The notes below the pieces were generated by a model. It saw nothing but the letters and a program-made list of their open reading frames with translations, was not told the DNA's origin and did no database searches. The position numbers and the translations under genes are program-made. DNA of 64,000 nt from Ophiodon elongatus. Its lineage: Eukaryota; Chordata; Actinopteri; Perciformes; Hexagrammidae. Positions 35,866-48,259 of the stretch are shown here, piece after piece. The stretch spans positions 2,869,501 to 2,933,500 of the forward strand of contig JACSYO010002062.1 in assembly GCA_016806645.1 (NCBI GenBank). The letters are read 5' to 3'. Positions within the stretch are counted from its first letter, which is position 1. Each line of letters starts with the position of its first letter.

Positions 35866-37339
35866 TTAATGTGTTGGGGAAAAGGGGAAATAATTGGTTT
35901 GCTAATTGAAATCTTAATTATAATATTTCAACATAGTTGGTAGTGGGTGTCCTGTTAGCAGTTATACTGTTTTATAATTATGCTAGTACTTAATTGCAAG
36001 TTGTTTTGATATTACATTGTAGTTATTTTACCTCAAATGATGTCACTGTTATGCTTCTTAAAGAACTTACAGTTTGGTTGTGATATTTGTATATCTTTCT
36101 TACATGGGTGATAAAATAACCTTTAGGAAGTCCGTTTTTTTTTGTACATCAGACTTTTTCTAACTTGAAATATAAAGAAAAAGTGTTCCTTTTATACACT
36201 TGAATGTGTTCTTCTCTTAATTGGCTCTTTTGCGACCAGTATTAATTTTTACTTGTGCAGTATGAGGTTTGGTCACTTGATGGCGCTCCATATTCTCTTT
36301 TTGGATTCCACTATTTAACCACATTTTAACATGGATGTGAAAACTTTTTTCCAAGTAGGTTTGTAAGCACACAGCAATTTACTGAAATTACAAATGACTT
36401 CACTGCTATGAATATGAATGAATCCTCCTGGCTGCCAAATCTGTCCTCTCTAAAGCTCTGGGAGGAGAGACGCTTGTATAAAGTGTGAGAGAGCGTAGCC
36501 AGCTGGGACTTCTGGTCACAGCTTTCAAAGTAAAATCTTCACCGAGAAATACACAGCATCGTAGTCAAACATTAAAAGCATGCTTTAAATTAAATGGTGT
36601 GTTATTTATTGATTCATTCACTGTATATATTTGTGATAAATAACCCAGTGCAGATTTTCAGTGTAAAAGAATATTGAGAAGGTGAGAAAAATGGTGCCAC
36701 AGTCTAAATTGAGAATTATATTCTACGTCACAGTTTTTTCCCAGACAATAAGGGTGTATTTTTTACTGAATAAGATGACTTTATGCATTGACTGCTTTAG
36801 AATTCAAAAAGCAAACAATATTGCAAATATTCATTAATGGCTATATTTCAATCACGAGAAATTGAAACATTAGTTAAATCTTATTAAATACAGATGTATA
36901 AGTCGGGCTCATTTGCAACATTGCACAAATTGAAGCTGCAACGTGACGTCACGGTCATCCTGTTTCCCGCCTCAACCCGCGACCCACGGCTACGTTAGCT
37001 AGGTTAACTATGCCAGTGAACACAGTGGGGCATTTAGCAGCTAGCTAGCTCTTTCTCCGGGGTTAATGGCGACGACACACGAGCTCATAGCAGTCTATTC
37101 GGGACTCCTATGTATCAAGTGGTCTGAAACAGGACTCCTAATGATTTCATATAAGGCTCCCTGTTTCCTGGAGGTCTTATGGTAACTATGTGCTGTTGCT
37201 AACACGGCAGCCATGTTGTTCAGCTGCCTCCAAGTGGCCCCCAAAATAATATCATAACAGGTAAAGTGCTTTGAGTCAAACACATTTTATTTTTATTTTT
37301 TTTATGTAGCTGCAACATTTATTTCGGTTTTATTACGAA
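35866..37339. other. Intergenic DNA between pik3ap1 and sorbs1
   Basis: No exon recognised. It contains a palindromic CRE (GTGACGTCAC, 36943-36952) about 600 bases upstream of the sorbs1 first exon donor. The rest is AT-rich. Confidence 0.5.
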
Positions 37340-37480
37340 GTGACTTGAGTCCTTTATTGTGAAGAGGCGGTGCACCCCCCTCCCCGCCCCCCAGCCCGGG
37401 CCGGGTGGTGCGTAGTGCGGCGGCGGTGACGCACCGCGGGCCGCTGAGGGTGAAGCGCTGACGGGACGCTGGTGGAGGGC
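37340..37480 (+). promoter_or_regulatory. sorbs1: sorbs1 CpG-island promoter
   Basis: An abrupt GC- and CpG-rich block in AT-rich surroundings, with GC boxes (CCCCGCCCC at about 37382) and no TATA box. It lies just before a strong donor at 37555. Inferred promoter; the transcription start is not determined. Confidence 0.6.
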
Positions 37481-37554
37481 AGCCGTCGGCGCGCAGAGCT
37501 CAGTGAAGTGTGTCTGCAGCAGCGAGCTTAACGCTGGATAACCATCACACGGAG
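37440..37554 (+). other. sorbs1: Probable non-coding first exon of sorbs1
   Basis: GC-rich sequence ending CACACGGAG before a consensus donor GTAAGC (37555). It has no obvious start codon in the exon. The left boundary is approximate. It is assigned to sorbs1 from position and orientation, with no other gene between. Confidence 0.5.
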
Positions 37555-38422
37555 GTAAGCATGTTCCTGCTCCGCACCACTGCTGCTGCGGCTCTCTAAT
37601 GCTTTCTGGAGAGTTATCATTATTCCATGCCTACCTTCTTTTTCTTATTTTTTTTCTTATTTTTTTTTACATTAGCACCATAACAGCTGACTTTGTGTTA
37701 TTATCGTGTAATGCAAAACTAGCACCACTTAATGCATTTCTTATTCATCACTCATCCACTAAGCGTGAATTCAGCAGACTTAATCAAACGTTAAGTGGCC
37801 CTTTTTTCTTTCTTTTTTTAAGAGTAGGTTAAGTCCGTTTGCACTGTGCATCCCAGCAGAGGCGCTCTGGCTGTGGGACAGTTACCGCAGTACATACAGG
37901 CTGATCCGCCGAGGGTGCCGCACTCTAAAGCTAAATGCCCGGGAGGCAAGCCAAATTCTCAAGTCTGGGAATTAAACGCTTCCTGACTTCATACTGCCCC
38001 CCCACCCCCGGTATCATTTCTTAAAATCCCTATAGTGTTGTTGTTTTCTTTACGGTGGCAGGTTTGCAGCGAGGCTTTATCAGTGGTTGTCCCAGTGAGT
38101 CATAAGGAGCAGAGCGGACCACAGGCTGCTTCCACGCGTGTGGAATTAGGCCGTGACATCAGGACCGTTAATGGCACGCGTATTATGCGGCACGAAGGTG
38201 TGAGAGGAGGGGAAAAAGTTCATCGAGGAGCATTTTAATATAATTTTTAGCACAGTGTTGTCAGATGAGACATGCAGCCTTTGTCATTTTTCACTGGATG
38301 GATTTTGAAGGTGAAGATGCCTTGAGAAATTGGTGGCGTTAGATGAGCGGTGCTGTACAGTTTAGTAGTGATAAAAGTGTTATTTCAGGGGGATATTTGA
38401 GTCCTGTTTTCTACCTCTTCCT

Positions 38423-38425
<3 letters not shown>

Positions 38426-38469
<44 letters not shown>

Positions 38470-38472
38470 GTG
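38426..38472. repeat. (TG)n microsatellite
   Basis: About 23 TG units with one CG interruption. Confidence 0.95.
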
Positions 38473-41400
38473 CATGAACAGCTGTGTTGTGTAACTGCAA
38501 GGTAGTATTAGTGCAAGTGTAGTCTCTGCAGCTATTGACACAGTGGACCTGAATGTTAAACTTCCTGTTCCAGTCTGACAAACAGGTCCGCCTGGGGCCT
38601 CATAATGAACTGCATGTGACATGAACAACTGCCTCACAGCACAAGTGTGGACCTATATAGATACGCAGACAATCAAGTATACTGACCCTTTTGTTGTTGA
38701 TTCTGCAGCACTACAAAGCTCAGCTAGAATAGGCTTTTTTTTCCCCACAAAGTATTGACACAGAGGAAAGGAAGCCGCCACAGTGTGAAATGAAACATGG
38801 ATTAGGAATATTCAATAAAAATAAATAATAGATCAACACTTAAAAACATTAGCAATGAAAAGCCTATGCCATGTTTTAAAAAAAATATCCTGACCTAATA
38901 ATCTATAATATCCTAATGTCCTTTTAGCACATTTCAGAATATTTCTTAGTGCAGCGTTGTACCTCAGTTGAAAAATTTAAATAAATCATCAGCCACATTG
39001 CAAAAAATGAGCTCCTGCACAGTCGACGAGCCATATCGTTTTCCCCCTGCTACTCAGCAGACGTAGTCGTCTTGTTCGCCTGCGTTTTCATTCATTATTT
39101 TACTACAATGGTGATTTCTTTTTCACTCCAAGGGATCTGAGTAACAAGACGCTACACAAGCTTGATGAAATATTAACCCCAACACAAATAATTCATCAAC
39201 CGCTTTGAGGGCCGAGGCTGAAGCAGTCAGACTGATTTTCTAAAAAATAAAGTTTTGCTATGTGGAATGAATATCTCAATCTCTTCTGCTGGTCTTATCG
39301 CACGGACGTGTTTGATAGAGATAGTGTATGTAGCCAGTGTTTACTCAGAAATAACAGGACCTCCGTCAGCTAACAGACTTTGTGTGTGCGTGCCCTGCTC
39401 CGTTTTGTGAAACAACATTTAAAATCCTCCCCGAAGGCACAGCTTGTGTCCACTCTGCTCACGGCTACTACCAAGTATTACTAACTCAGTAGTAGATGAG
39501 CAGCGTGTGAAGCAGACCACGGGTTGATGACATGTCAGCAGAGGAGTTGCAGATGTTTACACTGAGATGGTGGTCAGTTTGCGTGTGGAAATGGAAGTCA
39601 TAGGTTACCTAGTGGCTCCGCTGGGATCTATTTGCAGTCACTCAAAGAGCAGCCGAACCCTAATGGCCCGCTGCGAACGTCGTGCATTTACAGCAAGTCA
39701 AATTTGAACTATGTGAAGCAGCGTCTTTCGGTTGAGATTGAAAGGATTCAGCATGTGTATGTATCCAGTTGACAGATGTACAAATGTACCTTTTGCAGTA
39801 GTTTCCAAAGAGGAGTTTCTGTCTGATTTCTTCACGTTATTTCAGGTGTTTGGCTTTGTATCAACAGGGTTCAGAGTGACGAATGTTCAAATATAACTAT
39901 CTCTCTAGGTGTTGCTTTTTCCTAGACGCAACGAATCAAGGTCAAAGTGTGGCATCTCAGTCTTTTTGAGCTGGACAAACAGAAATGATAACCTGTTGAT
40001 TAAGCACGGGGACCTTGTTGGTATAAACCCAGTACACTTGTTAATATTTCATGAAGCTTGTTCAGAGTCAAGTTACGCAGGTCCCCTAGATTTGAGAGGA
40101 GCAACCCTCGGCAACGGGAATCTCAAAAACTCTATTTCAAAAGATTTACCAGAGCAGGTCGGCCTCCGGATCGCCCAGTCCTGTTTTTTTCCCAAGATGA
40201 TCTCAGGTTTGGTTTGGAAATATGACACCAAACATTAGAAAAGATGAACAATAACTTTGACACGTGAGAAAGATATTGTCTTTGTAGTGAAGGCCCACTG
40301 CACCCACATGTTCAGAAGGAGAGTCAACTGGACAAAACAATAGCAGAAATGATTTAATGACATTCATCTCTTTGTCTTGGTATATTTCTTAAAATCATCC
40401 TCATTTATTAGAGTTCATGCACGCAAACTGCCCAGTGAAGCTGGATGTCAGCGCGACGTGGACCAGAACCTTTGTTGTGACAGTGTTTGTAGAAAACAGC
40501 CTCGTCTTTCCTGGGATTAACGGATAGCTTTGAACACCAGGTTTCTGTTTTTACTCTTCTTGATGTTACAACAGGTTGCTTAGCAACCTCCATCTCCTGC
40601 CCCCCACCCCCTGCCCCCTGCAATCGTCTGGTTTCTCCATCTGCTGCCATGGGCTGAAGTGGATGGTGAAGTGAAGTGTTATGCTTTGGTTTTCCAAGGT
40701 TCGTGGCACAAAGACAAGACACCCCTTCCCCCTCCCCATCCCCCCTCCCTCCCGATCAGGGGCGCATGTAAACAAGGCAGTGAAAAGACAATTTATGCTG
40801 GAGTGAAGGATTTAAGCAGCACTCCTCACAACCCTACCCCCCACCCTCCCCGTGTTTCATGTCAGCGACTGATGGGAAACAACAGCAATCACGCCAGTTG
40901 TCGGAATATACCAGCATGTGTCCTCGCTCATCATCACACAAACCAGACCAGAATTAACACGCGACAGTGATGCGGGGCAGCTTTATAAATCACTCACCGC
41001 AATATATAACAAACAATAATGAAACTCTAATATCTGCGCCGCCAGCTACGCATGAAGCCGGGCTGTTGTTGACGGAGCGGCCTGCTGTGTTTGCGTCTGG
41101 GCGTGACGGGGTCAGTCAGACTGGGCCGGCATTCCTGAAATAGACGGATGATGGGGACCGCGCCGGAGTCCTGGCGCGCGCGCGCTTCACACGAGGGTGC
41201 CTCTATAGCACTTCGAATTGCTGGATTATCACATCGCCGTTTATATTCACGTTCAGCCGCCATATCCTATGACTCAATTATCAAGTAGCCCTGTCACATA
41301 GGCGCTCTGAGAGTTATATTTAGGGTCGAAACATCCAGCAGAGGCGAGGAAACACTCTCAGCACTCTCTCGGACAATGATTTGAATTGTCATCGCGGCTC

Positions 41401-42579
41401 ACCTAATGTGCACGGTACGCCCCATTATCTAAGCTGGGAGGAATCTGTTGGGCACAGCTGAGCTTGTTATCTCGATACGTGACGTCAACCACATCGTGTG
41501 TGTCTCCTGTTCATATTCCCAAATTTAAATGGCAGTAACTCATCGATGTGGATTTCTTTCCAATTACGTCACTAACTGCATCAGTTAATGACTATCTCCT
41601 TATTTGCTCATCAGATGTTCTTATTTTGACTTTTTCACTTTTCGCCTACCAAAGTAAACTCTCTAAAAGCCCCCCCACCCCGTAGACACGCCGCAGGGTT
41701 TCTTGAATATTCCGTTTAATGTTTACCCGGTGATCCAGGCTTTCTCACTCTTGGAGTTAAGCCTGGAGCCCTTCGCTGTGAAGATGTATCACCCTGGGTA
41801 AACTGTCAGCTCGCTGACATTCTTGTTACACTGGCTCTAAAAGCCTAGCAGGCGCGTTATAAGCGGGGCTGCAGTCCTCCCCAGGACCCTCACACGTGCT
41901 CGCCAAGTGTCCCCTGTCCCGGGGAGCTGGCCACGGTCACGTCCAATAACTGTCAGGCCTTCTCGTGGACACGCTGGCAGGCTGAGAGCCTCTGCGAGCG
42001 CCGAGGGACACATCTTTCATTGGCTGGTGTGATGTGTGCTTCTGTTGGTTTTTGTTGTTTGTTTTGTGTGTGCCTCAGATAAAGGACATTTTATGCCTAA
42101 AGGTCACAAACATGACAGTGATGCCAGTGGATCCCTACAAACTTGTTAAGTCTGCGATATTTCATTAGGTGAGCTTCGAAGAATTAAGTCGTAGAAGCGG
42201 CGTTCATATAGACTCAGCCTAAGCTCCCTCCATTATCAACATGAATGCGTAATCTGGCCTCGAGGCCTGTAATGACTTAAGTTACATACATTTCCTTTTA
42301 TGCTGCACTTGTTTGAAATGAACTTCAAATAGCTCGGTCGAGGAATGTGTAGAATCCCAGGCCGCCGTCCAGCGTGGAAGCTGTTTATGGAAGAGAGTTG
42401 GATGGGTCGGTGGGTGGGTGGGGGCTCTTCTCAATTAGGGGGATAAGCTGCTGCTCCGGAGCAGCCCTTTCGAGCCATGTTTGGAGCTATCTGGTGGGAT
42501 CCACGCACAGCGCTGGACGGCTTCGCTCCTCTTTGCCCATTTGTTGACAAAGCAGAAGTCATACTGCGTTCCGTAACGG

Positions 42580-43117
42580 CCCTCTCTGTCCTCTGTCCTC
42601 CTCTGTCCTCTCTGTCCTCTGTCCCTCTCTGTCCTCTGTCCTCCTCTGTCCTCTGTCCTCCTCTGTCCTCTGTCCTCTCTGTCCCTCTCTGTCCTCTGTC
42701 CTCTCTGTCCCTCTCTGTCCTCTGTCCTCTCTGTCCTCTGTCCTCTCTGTCCTCTCTGTCCCTCTCTGTCCTCTGTCCTCTCTGTCCTCTGTCCTCTCTG
42801 TCCTCTCTGTCCCTCTCTGTCCTCTGTCCCTCTCTGTCCTCTGTCCTCTCTGTCCTCTGTCCCTCTCTGTCCTCTCTCTGTCCTCTGTCCCTCACTGTCC
42901 TATCTCTGTCCTCTGTCCCTCACTGTCCTATCTCTGTCCCTCACTGTCCCTCTCTGTTCTCTGTCCTCTCTGTCCCTCTCTGTCCTCTGACCTCTCTCTG
43001 TCCTCTCTCCCTCACTGTCCTATCTCTGTCCCTCTCTGTCCCTCTCTGTCCTCTGTCCTCTCTCTGTCCTCTGTCCCTCTCTGTCCTCTCTCTGTCCTCT
43101 GTCCCTCACTGTCCCTC
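42580..43117. repeat. CT-rich minisatellite (CTCTGTCC-type units)
   Basis: About 540 bases of tandem units CTCTGTCC(T) that vary between about 6 and 12 bases (CTCTGTCCT, CTCTCTGTCC, CACTGTCC). One strand is almost pure pyrimidine with periodic G. Long translations on both strands (VLCPLSS, DREDRGQR) are artefacts of the repeat. Confidence 0.95.
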
Positions 43118-43739
43118 CACAGTACAGCTGAGCGTGTGACGAGAGCTCTTTTGTCTTCACATTGCTCACTTTTAAGGCGGCCTCTGACTGCGACACAGAG
43201 ACCCCTGTGTGAAACACATCGTTGCTCAACTTGGTACCACCCCACCTTTGTTTGGATTTCACAGGGGGGGCAGATAGAATCTGGAGCCTGAGTCAGATAA
43301 AGTGATTTGTTGTTGCTCTGGTCCACTGGACATTGAACTCGTGAAGCATTCCTTATAAAAAAATCAATAACAAAAAAAAAAATACAGTATATATTCACTG
43401 GGGTCAGACACATTTGTTGGAAACCATCCAGTTTGTGTTTCCCACATATAATAAGATGGAAGTTCCTCTCTGATCACAGCCACATAAAAGCATCAGTTTA
43501 ATTTTATTTATTACTGTAATTTAAGATGAATCTTGCAATTTTACTTAAAATGAAGTGACAATCCCTTCACTTCCCACTACAATCCATAAGGTGTGGTCAG
43601 TGACACAACTTTAGTCTTCGGTGTTGAAACAAATCATTTCTGTAATTTCTTGGAATGAAAATGGATGCAAATATCATCTTTGTTATAAAATCATTGGTGT
43701 CAGCCATCAAAATAACAATATGTCTCAGTACTTAAATTC

Positions 43740-44095
43740 AACATTTCGGGGAAATGTACTCATTCGCTTTCTTTCCAATAGTTGGATGAGAAAATTGATA
43801 CCTGTCTAATGACTGTACGCTCAATATGAAGCCAGAACCAGCAGCCAGTTAGCTTGGCTTAGCATGCACTGTACCTGTACCAAGACTTTTAAAGCCCACT
43901 AACTATCACATTTTATCTGGTTTGTTAAATGCGTACACAAACAGAAGCTGTGCTTTTAGGAAAGCCAGGCTAGCAGTTTTGTCCTGCTGCCAGTCTTCAT
44001 GCTAGTCTAATCGACACCTGGCTCCAACTCTATCGTTAAAACACAGACGTAAGAGTAATAGTGATCCTCTTCAAAGCAAATGAACACATTTTCAC
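43740..44095. mobile_element. Degraded foldback MITE, same family as 58261-58628
   Basis: Shares CATTTCGGGGAAATGTACTC, TTCGCTTTCTTTCC, GATGAGAAAATTGATACC, CAGCAGCCAGTTAGCTTGGC and GCCAGTCTTCATGCTAGTCT with a common teleost foldback repeat as I recall it. The two arms are diverged. Boundaries are approximate. Confidence 0.65.
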
Positions 44096-46471
44096 ATATG
44101 TTTAACTGTTCCTAATATGGAGTTGATCTGATAGTCAAATTATGGTTTGAGTCATTTTATAAGGTAACAATGACTCAAACATTCACACGGTCTACTTTAC
44201 CAAATGTAAAGACTCACTTGTACCTGATTGTCTTTGGCTTTCGAACTGATGGTTGTACAAAAATGGCAATTAGAAGAGTATTTCTGTTTTGTAAGTTGAT
44301 AGTAAATGAAATGAAATGAAAATAATTATTAGTTTTTGAGCCGATATATTTCAAACTGTAGAATCCACATCCACATACATTGTATCTTACAACTTAAGAG
44401 TTCAATAATAAAAATAAAAAAATCTCTTTTTAAAGATGTTGGTGTCGTAGATGTTATCACACATTACCATGCAGTCAGTAAAAGTCACTGCAGTAGTTCA
44501 TCATGTTGACTGAACTAATAAGACCTCATGGACGGTTGACTCATCCAGTAGTGAATTCCAGCCGTCTGTCTGTCTGTCTCTCATCTATTGGCCCCGCAGG
44601 AGCTTTTCCAGAGGGTTGGGGGGGGGGGGGGGGCATTTTATATGGTGGTCTGCACAGTTGTTGAGTGGGTGCCACATTCCCAGGTGGCATGTGGTGACAG
44701 GTCCATCTGGGCGCGCCTGTTGTCAAAAACAAACAGACCCCCTTACATAGCGAGGGTCAAGGTTAAAGCTGGGACCGTCCCGCCCAGACGAGACCCTCAA
44801 AGCTGAGCCAGACGCCCCAGGAGGCTTCAGAGGGACCTGATGTACGTGGACTAAGGACTCGCTGTGCACATCATTCAGTATGTAATGAGCCTCCCTCAAA
44901 CCACGGTGACGTGTTGGAACGATCATAGTCTTTTTGCGGGGTTGCTTGTTTTGGAATGGCATTTCAGTTTCACACCGAGCAGCCAGTTGGAGATTTATGT
45001 ATCGGTGTGTGTGTGTGTGTGAGAGCTGCAAATGGGATGAATACTCTCGTCTGCTTTTAGGGTAATCCCTCAAGTTTGACCTGAGCGGACGTTTCATTGG
45101 CAGTGATCTTCCTGGAACCTCGACTGATCATTTTAGTGCATGAATAACACCTGCGCTGTCAGAAATGGTTCGGACAAGTTTTGTCGGGTCTGTGAATTTG
45201 GAGTCTCAAGAGACGGACTAGAAGACGTCTGAGCTCAGGGCTGTAGTTGGTGGCTGTTTTTATGTTTTTTTTTTATGGAAACATCAAAATCTTGCTTAAT
45301 TCTCGTCCTGTTCCATCTTGAGACTGCTGGTCTAATCTAACATGCATCTGTTTACCATGAAACTCTGGTGGAGAATGTGAGCCTCAATCATCCAAAGTTC
45401 TTATCTGTTGAGCTTCTCGGTTTAACTTACTATCTGCTGAACTTTGAGCCCACTTTAACATCATCATCATCATCTATTGTTGGTGCCTGAGACATTCTCC
45501 AAATTGACCCCATTTGTGAAGAAGAGACACCCAAAAGCTCCCCAGATTAGAAGGAGTGATGGTGCTTTTATGATTTTGGGGTTTCACAGAAGTTTGTCTG
45601 ATAAAAGTCAACTTTTATTGCCCTGTTTGTCTTGGCCCAGTCCCTGCCGGCCATCCCAGAGCTCTCGCAGTGGTCTCCTCTTTTTTTCACGGGGCTGGAT
45701 GGACGGCGTTTTTTGCCTGGCTCTGCTCTGAGGCATCTCTTCCTAAAAAGGCCAGGGGGGATCTGTGCTCTCGTGTGTTTATACAGCCAGCTGAACACTG
45801 CAAACTGTCATCTTCCCATTATCTATCATATGTGAGAGGGTTTGAACACTCCGACACCACTCTTTATTCTGTATATTCACTGTCTTGGGGTTCGTCTGAG
45901 GACACAGCGGAAGCAGAGTTGAGCCCCCGTGTAAGCACTCCTCAGAGGAATGTCCGTTAATGGTTTCCCCTGGGATGCAGAGGGGGGGGGGTCGGGAAGC
46001 AAGTCGATTTTATTATAAAGAGAGAAGGGAAATAAATACACAAGAGTTTCTGATGCTCGGGGAACAAGCTCCACTCCAAGACTGGAAGAAGTTTTAAAAG
46101 GGTTTCAGCTTCGTGTCCCCCCGGTGGGACTTGTTTGGTATCGTTCCCATTTTCCCTCATCCATTTAGGCCTATTTGTGGAGGTTTCCAGCTGGAACATG
46201 AGTCCCCTGCCTGTTCTGCAGGTTGGCTTATTTACCGCCGTGTGTAAACACAGCGCTCACACAGTCCCATGCTAACTCAGAGTGGAATGAGCAGAGATAC
46301 GACTTTTAAAGCACCTCAGAATTAACACTGTAGAAGGAATTCTAGATGGATTTTGCAATTCCTGCTTTTTTTTACCATCGCCATCATCCATAGCCTGCAA
46401 AAACAAACGCACTACGAGTGTTTCGCCTGCGTGTGTGTGTACATGTATGCTTGAGTGACCGTTTGATTGCC

Positions 46472-46473
<2 letters not shown>

Positions 46474-46549
<76 letters not shown>
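46474..46549. repeat. (TG)n microsatellite
   Basis: About 37 uninterrupted TG units in sorbs1 intron 1. Confidence 0.97.
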
Positions 46550-48216
46550 TTGACTCTACCAGCATCTCAAATCAGTTGTGCTGGCTGAGCACAATAGGAG
46601 GCCCAGTGGAGCAGTGGGAAGTGTTTCACAGCCACTTTTCTGGTGGCCTTGGTGTTGCCTCCGCATGCTCCACTGATGCAGCTCAGATTAACATATGTTT
46701 GTTCTCCCTCACACCCTCCCTCCCTTCTCGTCCTTAAAGGGGAACGCGGATTGCAGGTTTGAAGTCATGTAATTGGTTCTAAAACGGGGCCAAACGTCCT
46801 CCAAATCAAACTGAAGGCCTGCAAAGCGAGGCTGGTGATGTCAGAGACGGATCTGCGCCGACAGTACTGTGATCAGCAGTTCATCTTTTCACCTCCACTG
46901 AGATTTAACTGATAACAGAGTCACCATTGAATGTATATGGTTAAAATAGAATCATTACACACAGAAAATACCGTTCCCAAACTCATTTCACACGTTGACT
47001 AGATTAGATTGCTTTTTGGCTTTTGTAATCAGAGATATCACTGTTGAATAGTGAGTATTGAACCGTGATATTGGACTGTAAGAATGCGATCAACATCGCT
47101 CTGCCGTTTGCTCCCTTTGCTGCAAAAATTAACATCAGCGAGGTTAGCTTTTACAGCAAGGAACCCTCATTCTATATATTAGACCTTTCCTTTTGTAACA
47201 CCTGAGGTCATCAAAGCAAGCTGTTCCATGAATGGTGCCGTTAAAGCTGTGAATGTGTCATTGATGACTAATAAAGTATGAAGTCTTGTGTGTCACAGAT
47301 TGGATTTAAACAGACGACTGACGGCCCACCGCCTTCCTGTCTGGCTGCAGCGTATCTCGTTTCAGTGTGTAACCCAACCACAGTACGACCACAATTTCAT
47401 TAGCTGTGTACGTTCCCCAATTACAGCTATTGGTGGCAGTGAGTCCACTATTTCTACAGCAGGAGCGACAGCCAAGCCAGCCCTTTGAGGAATGTCGCTC
47501 CAGTACTCACATCTTCCAGAGTACTATACACCTAATGTTCCTATTCTTATGTTTCTTTTTTAATTTTATCCTTGTGAAATTTTATTTCATTTGATAATTT
47601 ATTATATTTTTATTCTTTTTCCTTTGCTTATTTTTGATGATTGCTCCAATCTCAAAATACAATCCGATATCTTTTATATCCTCTGTCTTTTATCTCTGAA
47701 TATACATTAATATAATTGTATAATTATTTAATATAAATGGAAAATGAGCATTGACACAACAATATACGGTATGTCTAATCTTCTTTGGCTTAATAAAAAA
47801 ATAAAATACAGCGCATGCTGCAGGACAACACTGCAGCAAGGCACTGGCCTGGTTACCAAACCTCCACCTGATCCACAACTAATATTAGATGTACTGATAT
47901 CTGCAGGTGGTGACCCTGTTAAGCTACATGAATACACAACTGATCAAAATGAGACGTGTCGGTCGGGGATGGAGCTTGAAAACAAACAAAGCAGCCAGAG
48001 GGCATTTCACTCAGGCTAACTTTCGTATTGACTGTGACACGTGGTCGTCTTCGCTGCATTTGGTCGCTGCACCGATCAGTCTCTTTATGTATATATTCGT
48101 GAGCTGATGTCTAAGGATGCATCACACTTATTTATCTGCAGTTTTCCTCCCAGACATCACTTCCTTTCCGTGACGACACTGTGTTGAATATTTGCCTCCT
48201 TGTGTGTCTCCTCCAG

Positions 48217-48259
48217 GGCTCTCCACAAGGGGGCGGCGTGAGACCGAGCACAACTCCCA
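48217..48259 (+). CDS. sorbs1: sorbs1 putative coding exon a
   Basis: 43 bases, phase 0 in and 1 out, acceptor CTCCTCCAG and donor GTAAGT. It encodes GSPQGGGVRPSTTP. There is no strong homology. It is supported by splice sites and by phase with the next exon. It could instead be alternative or untranslated. Confidence 0.55.

Larger units (their letters stand above)
37555..48216 (+). other. sorbs1: sorbs1 intron 1 region (10.7 kb)
   Basis: No coding exon was recognised in this stretch, although the exon carrying the start codon may be hidden here. It contains TG microsatellites, the CT-rich minisatellite and a degraded MITE. A GC/CpG-rich patch (41030-41280) could be an internal promoter or enhancer. 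Confidence 0.5.

Noticed and set aside
42083..42174. Candidate sorbs1 start exon (ATGACAGTGATGCCAGTGGA before a GTGAGC donor)
   Set aside because: The frame ends in TAG immediately before the donor, so it cannot join exon a in phase 0.
42431..43139. Long overlapping ORFs on both strands encoding Asp-Arg-Glu or Leu-Cys-Pro-Ser repeats
   Set aside because: They are the two translations of the CT-rich minisatellite. There is no start context, splice sites or non-repeat domain.
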